A stretch of 33,548 nt of DNA from a bacterium D16-36 (lineage in GTDB: Bacteria; Bacillota; Clostridia; Lachnospirales; Lachnospiraceae). The position numbers and the translations under genes are program-made. Numbering within the stretch: position 1 is the first letter of the stretch; each line of letters opens with the position of its first letter. Location: positions 1 through 33,548 of the forward strand of contig RAYF01000036.1 of the NCBI GenBank assembly GCA_003611745.1, in the 5' to 3' direction. Below, piece after piece: positions 31,548 through 33,548 of the stretch. The notes under the pieces were generated by a model. The model was not told where the DNA came from. It did not search any database and was given only the letters and a program-made list of their open reading frames with translations.

Positions 31548-33434
31548 ATGGCTATTATATTTTTGTGTGCGGTAGTGTTCTGTGTTGCTTTGGCATTTGC
31601 TGCAGCTTTTGGCAGGCGCATTGAGGGGACGCTTGCGCTGTCGGTTATGTTCCTGATTTCCCTTTTGTATTTTTCGGGGTTCTATGGAAATCTTTTATGG
31701 GGAGTGTATGCCTGTGTCTTTTGTGCGGCAGTATCGTCCGGATATCTGGTGTACTGTGCAGTAAAAAAGAACATGAAAATTTCAAAACATCTTTCACCCT
31801 ACCTTGCCTTTTTTATTGTTTTTGTCCTGTGGCTGTACCATAATTACCACGGTATGGTTTTAAGTGAATGGGATGAGTTTACTCATTGGGGGCTGTCTAC
31901 GAAGATTATGTATGATTCTGACCTGTTTTCAAACCAGCCGGGCCTGACCTGCTATTTTGTGGATTATCTGCCGGGAACTGCCCTTTTTCAATATCTGTTG
32001 CAGAAGCTTAACAGGGAGTATGCTGAGTGGTGTTCTGTTTTGGCGCAGGGGATTTTTGTGGCTGTGTTCCCATTTGCCTTTTTGGAAAAAATAGACATAT
32101 CAAAGAAAAACCTGATTCCGGCGGGAATTGCTGCATTGGCTGTATTTCTCCTCCCGGAAGGATTTTATTTGAATGCATACCGTATTTTATATGTAGATAC
32201 ATCGCTTGCCGTGGTATTTGCCTATGCCCTGTTTTGTCATTTCAGTGCGGAAAAAAGGGACGCATTTTACTTTATCAATCTGTCGGCAGCATTCGGCATT
32301 TTATGTATTATAAAGCCGTCGGGCATTGGCCTGATGGCACTGGCCGCAGTGATTATCACCGGGGACAATCTGATATCCGGAAGATTCCCTGCACTATGGA
32401 AGAAAAGAAAATTCGCCCTGCTGGCAGTGGAGGTGCTTCCCTTTCTGACAGGCTGGTTCTATAAATTCCTCTGGCAGTTAAGGCTGGATGCCCTTGGATA
32501 TGCTGCGCACTTTGACACAGGGAGGATTACATTTTCTGCTGTCTGGGATGTGCTCTCCGGAAAGGGGGAGCAGTACCAGAAGGATACGCTTGCAAACTTT
32601 TATAATGCCTTTGTAGGTATGGATAAAACGAAGATTTCTACTGGCTCCCTGATTTGCTATCTTTTTGTGTTTGCATTGCTGCTTTATTTTATAATTCGGT
32701 TCCGCAGGCAGGAGAGGAAGAGGTGGATGCTCTTCGCAGGATTATCCAGCGCCTGTTTTATCATATATTCACTTTATATGCTGGCGCTTTATCTGTTTAC
32801 GTATTCTCCGGATGAGGCGGTGGGGCTGGCTTCATTTAACAGGTATGAGTATACGGTTATTTTGGGGCTTATTCTGCCGCAGGTTCTGCTACTTTTTGTA
32901 TTTTTGGTAAACCATCCGAAAGGAAAGTGTTACCAGGTTTTCTGTGTGCTTATTTGCATTTTGTTTATGGTTCCAAATGATATCTCTCTGAAGATTGACA
33001 ATGGGGAGGAACTGTCAGCAAAACAGGAACTTAGGAAAAATTACGAAATAGCGGACAGGGTGCGTGAAAAATTGTCCGTTAACGATAAGGTGTGGCTGAT
33101 ATCAAATGGTTCAGACGGATATGACTACTGGGTACTGCGGTATAATTTATCGCCAGTCCATGCACAGACAAGAGACTACAGCCAGCCTTATGGAGAGGTA
33201 TCTTGGGATATTGGAACCAGATATGAGGGTGAGGCATGGGCAAGGACAGATATGGCACCTGCTGAGTGGATGGAGAGGCTTATTACGGAGGGCTGCAATT
33301 ATGTACTGCTTTACCATATAGATGATAATTTTAAAACGGAGTATGCAGAACTTTTTCAGGATGGGAATCCCTCTGAGAGACAGTTGTATTTTGTCAATCG
33401 TGAGACGGGGAAATTTGAGATGGTAGATATGTAA
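31548..33434 (+). CDS. Large GT-C-type membrane glycosyltransferase
   Basis: A 628-residue protein. About 12 helices occupy residues 1-490. The first large outer loop contains WDEFTHWG (108-115), whose acidic pair suits a GT-C active site. A soluble C-terminal domain (about 500-628) follows, with NYVLLYHIDDNF. ATG 31548 is chosen because GGAGG lies about seven bases upstream; the longer frame from 31488 starts in intergenic sequence. It probably uses a polyprenyl-phosphate sugar supplied by the GT2/DPM-like enzymes. It is not closely related in sequence to the DUF2142-like protein. The substrate is unknown. Confidence 0.7.
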   Translation: MAIIFLCAVVFCVALAFAAAFGRRIEGTLALSVMFLISLLYFSGFYGNLLWGVYACVFCAAVSSGYLVYCAVKKNMKISKHLSPYLAFFIVFVLWLYHNYHGMVLSEWDEFTHWGLSTKIMYDSDLFSNQPGLTCYFVDYLPGTALFQYLLQKLNREYAEWCSVLAQGIFVAVFPFAFLEKIDISKKNLIPAGIAALAVFLLPEGFYLNAYRILYVDTSLAVVFAYALFCHFSAEKRDAFYFINLSAAFGILCIIKPSGIGLMALAAVIITGDNLISGRFPALWKKRKFALLAVEVLPFLTGWFYKFLWQLRLDALGYAAHFDTGRITFSAVWDVLSGKGEQYQKDTLANFYNAFVGMDKTKISTGSLICYLFVFALLLYFIIRFRRQERKRWMLFAGLSSACFIIYSLYMLALYLFTYSPDEAVGLASFNRYEYTVILGLILPQVLLLFVFLVNHPKGKCYQVFCVLICILFMVPNDISLKIDNGEELSAKQELRKNYEIADRVREKLSVNDKVWLISNGSDGYDYWVLRYNLSPVHAQTRDYSQPYGEVSWDIGTRYEGEAWARTDMAPAEWMERLITEGCNYVLLYHIDDNFKTEYAELFQDGNPSERQLYFVNRETGKFEMVDM

Positions 33435-33465
33435 AAGACTTGACAGGAAAGATAAGGAGGGTATA

Positions 33466-33548
<83 letters not shown>

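Overview
The window looks like chromosome from a low- to mid-GC, spore-forming Gram-positive gut anaerobe, most likely a Clostridia/Lachnospiraceae member. This rests on strong AGGAGG-type ribosome sites, sigma-A-type promoters, a CotH-family protein with BspA-like repeats, a sigma/anti-sigma pair with a DUF4179-like partner, DUF2304- and DUF2142-like membrane proteins and LicD. The sequence alone cannot give the species.

Left part (1-12.1 kb): a housekeeping-like stretch. A zinc-ribbon protein and a TPM-domain membrane protein form a two-gene operon. Facing it are a 1073-residue secreted CotH-type protein and a GAF / degenerate GGDEF / intact HD-GYP protein, a likely c-di-GMP phosphodiesterase. 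Next is a CPA2-type cation:proton antiporter preceded by a structured leader that resembles a riboswitch with a transcription terminator. An FtsX-type ABC exporter (permease plus ATPase) ends this part.

Middle (12.1-15.8 kb): a patch of accessory DNA. It holds the 3' ends of a tyrosine integrase and of a UvrD-like helicase, both broken, a RelE/ParE-type toxin with its antitoxin, and a compact type I toxin-antitoxin-like locus. That locus has a 30-residue holin-like peptide and a convergent small RNA whose 5' leader copies the toxin leader. An ECF sigma factor and its anti-sigma factor follow, closed by a strong terminator.

Right part (15.8 kb to the end): one long co-directional surface-glycan cluster. 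It has one GT8 and six GT2 glycosyltransferases (one made as a GT2-GtrA fusion split by a frameshift), a DUF2304 partner, a Wzx-type flippase, two large GT-C/DUF2142-like membrane proteins, a PIG-L-type deacetylase, LicD, an IspD/TarI-like cytidylyltransferase and an SDR reductase/epimerase. The last three suggest a CDP-activated alditol or similar group added to the glycan through a phosphodiester.

The most interesting signal is simple-sequence repeats inside this glycan cluster. The final gene begins with an ATG followed two codons later by about 19 copies of the tetranucleotide GACA, which run off the window. G9 tracts lie in frame in a GT2 gene and in the PIG-L gene. A G8 tract sits exactly where the GT2-GtrA gene falls out of frame. 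Together these look like slipped-strand phase-variation (contingency) loci that switch surface glycan structure, an arrangement well known in Haemophilus and Campylobacter but not one I know to be described in this kind of Firmicute.
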